Below are positions 4,419 through 6,647 of a stretch of DNA of 6,647 nt, one piece after another. The DNA comes from Gemmatimonadota bacterium (lineage in GTDB: Bacteria; Gemmatimonadota; Gemmatimonadetes; Gemmatimonadales; Gemmatimonadaceae): positions 1 through 6,647 of the forward strand of contig QHUV01000137.1 of the NCBI GenBank assembly GCA_003222065.1, given 5' to 3'. Position 1 is the first letter of the stretch; every line of letters starts with the position of its first letter. A model generated the notes under the pieces. That model did not search any database and was not told the DNA's origin. It worked only from the letters and a program-made list of their open reading frames with translations. The translations under genes were made by a program, and so were the position numbers.

Positions 4419-6647
4419 CTAGGCCGTCATCGCCCGCCGGCCCGTTGCCGGCTGTGTACTGTCCGCCGCGTCGAGCATCTCGCGGACCTTGCTCGCCAGG
4501 AAATCCGGACGAAAGGGCTTGCCAATGAAGCCGACCGTGGTTCGGCGCAGTCCCTGGTGCAGGATCGCGTCTTCGGTGTAGCCGGACATGAAGAGCACTC
4601 GCGTCTCGGGACGCAACTTCCAGAGCTCGAGCGCCAGCTCGCGGCCGCCCAGGTTCGGCATCACGACGTCGGTCACGAGCAGGTGGATCGCGCCCGCGTG
4701 CGCGCTGCTCACCGCGAGCGCTTCTTCGCCGTCCCTGGCCACGCAAACGTGATAACCGAGTTCCTCGAGGACGCGTTGCAGCACTTCGCGAAGCGCCTCG
4801 CCATCCTCGACGAGCAGAATCGTCTCGCCCGGCCCGCTGCGAAGCGCGCCATCCACGCCTAACGTGCGTGGCCGGGATTCGCTCGTACTCTCCACCGAAA
4901 GGGGCGTTAGGCGCTGAGCCGACCGCGGCGGCAGCACCTGCTCACCAACAGCCACTGGAAAGTAGATGCGAAAGATCGTGCCCCGACCGAGCTCGCTGTC
5001 CACCTGAATGTGGCCACCCGACTGCTGCACGATACCATACACGGTGGCCAAGCCGAGGCCGGTGCCCTCTCCCTGCGCTTTGGTCGTGAAGAACGGCTCG
5101 AAGATCCGCTCCTGGGTCTCGGCGTCCATTCCCGCCCCCGTGTCGCCCACCGAGAGGAGCACATAACGCCCCGCCGTGACGCCAGGATGCGCCGCGGCGT
5201 AGGCCGCGTCGAGAAAAGCCTCGTCGGTCTCGATGCGGAGCACTCCGCCGTTAGGCATCGCGTCCCGGGCGTTCACGGCGAGATTGAGCAGCACCTGTTC
5301 CATCTGCGCCGGGTCAGCCCGGAACGCGGACAGGCTTTCGAACGCCCGCGTCTCGATGCGAATGCCGGTATCGATCAGCCGGCGCAACATCTCCTCCATC
5401 CCGGCGACGATCTCGTTCAGACTGATGAGTCTCGGCTGGAGGACCTGCTTGCGGCTGAAGGTGAGCAGTTGATTCGTGAGCGCGGCAGCGCGAACCGTGG
5501 CATTATAAATTTCGTCGACGTCGGCGCGGCGGACGTTTCCTTCGGCAACGCCCTGCTTGAGTAGCTCGCAGTACGTGCCGATCACCGTCAGCAGGTTGTT
5601 GAAGTCGTGAGCGACGCCACCGGCGAGACGCCCGATCGCCTCCATCTTCTGCGCTTGGCGCGTCGTCTCCTCGTTCCGCCGCAGCATCTCCTCGTGCCGT
5701 TTGCGCGCCGTGATCTCGCGCGCAACGATGAGCACGCCGGTAATGCGCTCTTCCTCACGAATCGGATTGCAGCTGATCAGGTACCAACCCGGGTCCTCCG
5801 TGCTCGTTAGGCGCAGCTCCCGCTGCCGGCTTTGCCCCTCGGCGGCGGCGTTGACGTCCGCGGCGAGCAGTTCGCGGTCCTCAGGGTGCGCGAGCAACGC
5901 TACCTGGCTGCCAATCAGTACCGAGCCCGATACACGCCGCGGCCGCGGCGTGGTCAACGGGTCCGCCGACCTCACGCCGGCGCCGACCGCGAAGAGGCGC
6001 GCCGCCTCGTTCGCCGAGACGATGACGCCATCGCGGTCGGCGCTGAGGATCATGTCTGGCGCCGTCTGTAGGAGTAGCTCGTACCGCTCGCGTGCCCGCC
6101 GCATCACCCGCACGAAGGTGACCTGCACAATTCCGAACGTCGCGATCATCGTCGTCCCGAAGAGTGCCACCGCAAACGCAATGCCGTAGTTCTCTTTCAG
6201 CGGCGGCAGTCCCGCGAACCCGACGGGCACGACCATGCCTAACGTCTCGCCGACGATGAGCGCGTTGAAGCAACAGAGCGCGTACACGGCCGCGTATTGC
6301 GCCCGGCGCCGCGGGAGCGTGGCGAATGCGAACGTGACGCCGAAGGCGACGAGCGTCACGGCGATCCACCAACCGCCGCCGATCATCGCGCACGCGACGG
6401 TCACGATCGTGGCGTCGACGTAGTACGACGCGGCCTGCACGACGTCTGCGTCGTTCGCCGTCCGCGCGCGCCGCAGGATGATCCCGGAGAGGAACGTCAG
6501 CGCCATCCACAGTGCAAAAACGCCGTACACCCACGGCGACGCCCGTAGGCCGGCAACGTGGAACACCGCCGTGACGACGGTGAAAATGGCGATGAGCACA
6601 CGCCGTCGAGCGGCGGCCAGTTCGGCGCGAGCGACGGCGAGGGCGAA
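4419..6647 (-). CDS. Membrane-bound hybrid sensor histidine kinase with PAS and C-terminal receiver domain (5' end open at window edge)
   Basis: Senses an unknown signal, autophosphorylates on His and can pass phosphate to its own receiver. Residues are counted from a GTG at 6599; the frame stays open for 16 more codons to the edge (A-R-A-E-L-A-A-A-R-R-R), and no Shine-Dalgarno precedes that GTG, so the true start is probably outside. Order: about six membrane helices (1-18, 22-42, 61-77, 78-95, 101-127, 138-163); PAS about 171-295 (L-L-L-Q-T-A-P-D-M-I-L-S-A-D); coiled linker; HisKA with G-G-V-A-H-D-F-N-N-L-L, phospho-His331; HATPase with N-box Asn443, D-T-G-A-G-M at 486-491, F-E-P-F-F-T-T-K and G-T-G-L-G-L at 512-517; Ser/Arg-rich linker about 555-590; receiver about 592-712 with acidic pair Glu598/Asp599, phospho-Asp644 in T-D-V-V-M-P, Ser672 and Lys694. 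All catalytic residues are present. No HPt or DNA-binding domain follows. SixA is encoded 45 nt downstream. Confidence 0.93.
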   Translation of the reverse strand, partial: FALAVARAELAAARRRVLIAIFTVVTAVFHVAGLRASPWVYGVFALWMALTFLSGIILRRARTANDADVVQAASYYVDATIVTVACAMIGGGWWIAVTLVAFGVTFAFATLPRRRAQYAAVYALCCFNALIVGETLGMVVPVGFAGLPPLKENYGIAFAVALFGTTMIATFGIVQVTFVRVMRRARERYELLLQTAPDMILSADRDGVIVSANEAARLFAVGAGVRSADPLTTPRPRRVSGSVLIGSQVALLAHPEDRELLAADVNAAAEGQSRQRELRLTSTEDPGWYLISCNPIREEERITGVLIVAREITARKRHEEMLRRNEETTRQAQKMEAIGRLAGGVAHDFNNLLTVIGTYCELLKQGVAEGNVRRADVDEIYNATVRAAALTNQLLTFSRKQVLQPRLISLNEIVAGMEEMLRRLIDTGIRIETRAFESLSAFRADPAQMEQVLLNLAVNARDAMPNGGVLRIETDEAFLDAAYAAAHPGVTAGRYVLLSVGDTGAGMDAETQERIFEPFFTTKAQGEGTGLGLATVYGIVQQSGGHIQVDSELGRGTIFRIYFPVAVGEQVLPPRSAQRLTPLSVESTSESRPRTLGVDGALRSGPGETILLVEDGEALREVLQRVLEELGYHVCVARDGEEALAVSSAHAGAIHLLVTDVVMPNLGGRELALELWKLRPETRVLFMSGYTEDAILHQGLRRTTVGFIGKPFRPDFLASKVREMLDAADSTQPATGRRAMTA

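Larger units (their letters stand above)
762..6244. repeat. Dispersed over-represented word CGTTAGGC (mostly CGTTAGGCG), eight exact copies
   Basis: Plus-strand CGTTAGGC starts at 762, 4061, 4905, 5249 and 5805. The reverse complement GCCTAACG lies at 1404-1411, 4857-4864 and 6237-6244. Six of the eight extend to CGTTAGGCG. A near copy, CGTTAGGG, is at 2492. All lie inside susC, sixA or the kinase gene, and encode R-L-T, T/S-L-G or P-N depending on phase and orientation, so no shared protein motif explains them. There are no flanking repeats, so this is a dispersed word and not a mobile element. The function is unknown. Confidence 0.7.

Noticed and set aside
3927..4862. 311-codon open frame on the plus strand
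   Set aside because: It is antisense to both sixA and the kinase, whose catalytic motifs are clear on the minus strand; no domain is recognisable in the plus-strand product.
4856..4913. GCCTAAC and GTTAGGC in convergent order about 50 nt apart, matching the outer core boxes of an integron attC site
   Set aside because: The inner arms do not pair with each other, the stretch encodes the linker between kinase and receiver domains in an intact gene, and no integrase is present. It is two copies of the dispersed word.

Overview
The window is GC-rich, and every gene I can support reads on the minus strand. In transcription order from the right edge they are: a membrane-bound hybrid sensor histidine kinase (reading frame open to the window edge), a SixA-type phosphohistidine phosphatase, a SusC/RagA-type TonB-dependent outer-membrane transporter, and the N-terminal part of a SusD/RagB-type lipoprotein that runs off the left edge. 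No RNA gene, insertion sequence, CRISPR array, integrase or attachment site was seen.

Organism (inference): SusC/SusD pairs are a hallmark of Bacteroidota and also abundant in Gemmatimonadota. The high GC content, Shine-Dalgarno-like GAGG/AGAGGA sites and Ala/Arg-rich proteins fit a Gemmatimonadota bacterium better than a typical AT-rich Bacteroidota. A high-GC Rhodothermota or Acidobacteriota relative cannot be excluded.

Layout. 6647-4419: hybrid kinase with about six membrane helices, PAS, HisKA, HATPase and a C-terminal receiver domain. 4418-4374: a 45-nt gap almost filled by an inverted repeat abutting the next start codon. 4373-3846: sixA. 3845-3660: a 186-nt non-coding gap with a small hairpin and a weak candidate promoter, the only plausible regulatory region for the transporter genes. 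3659-621: susC. 620-576: a 45-nt gap with a ribosome binding site. 575-1: susD-like, truncated by the window.

How they may work together: SusC and SusD form a TonB-powered outer-membrane importer for an oligomeric nutrient, with SusD as surface lid; the substrate cannot be read from this sequence. The kinase and SixA look like a phosphorelay pair: one enzyme makes phosphohistidine and the neighbour's family hydrolyses it. The kinase has no DNA-binding output domain, so it is not a classical Bacteroidota HTCS regulator, and a link to the SusCD genes rests only on adjacency.

The most unusual signal is not a gene. The 8-mer CGTTAGGC (either strand) occurs eight times in 6.6 kb, always inside coding sequence, in three different reading phases and two orientations. 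It accounts for every in-frame TTA leucine codon I could find. This looks like a genome-wide DNA word under selection (or a modification or segregation motif) rather than a property of the proteins.
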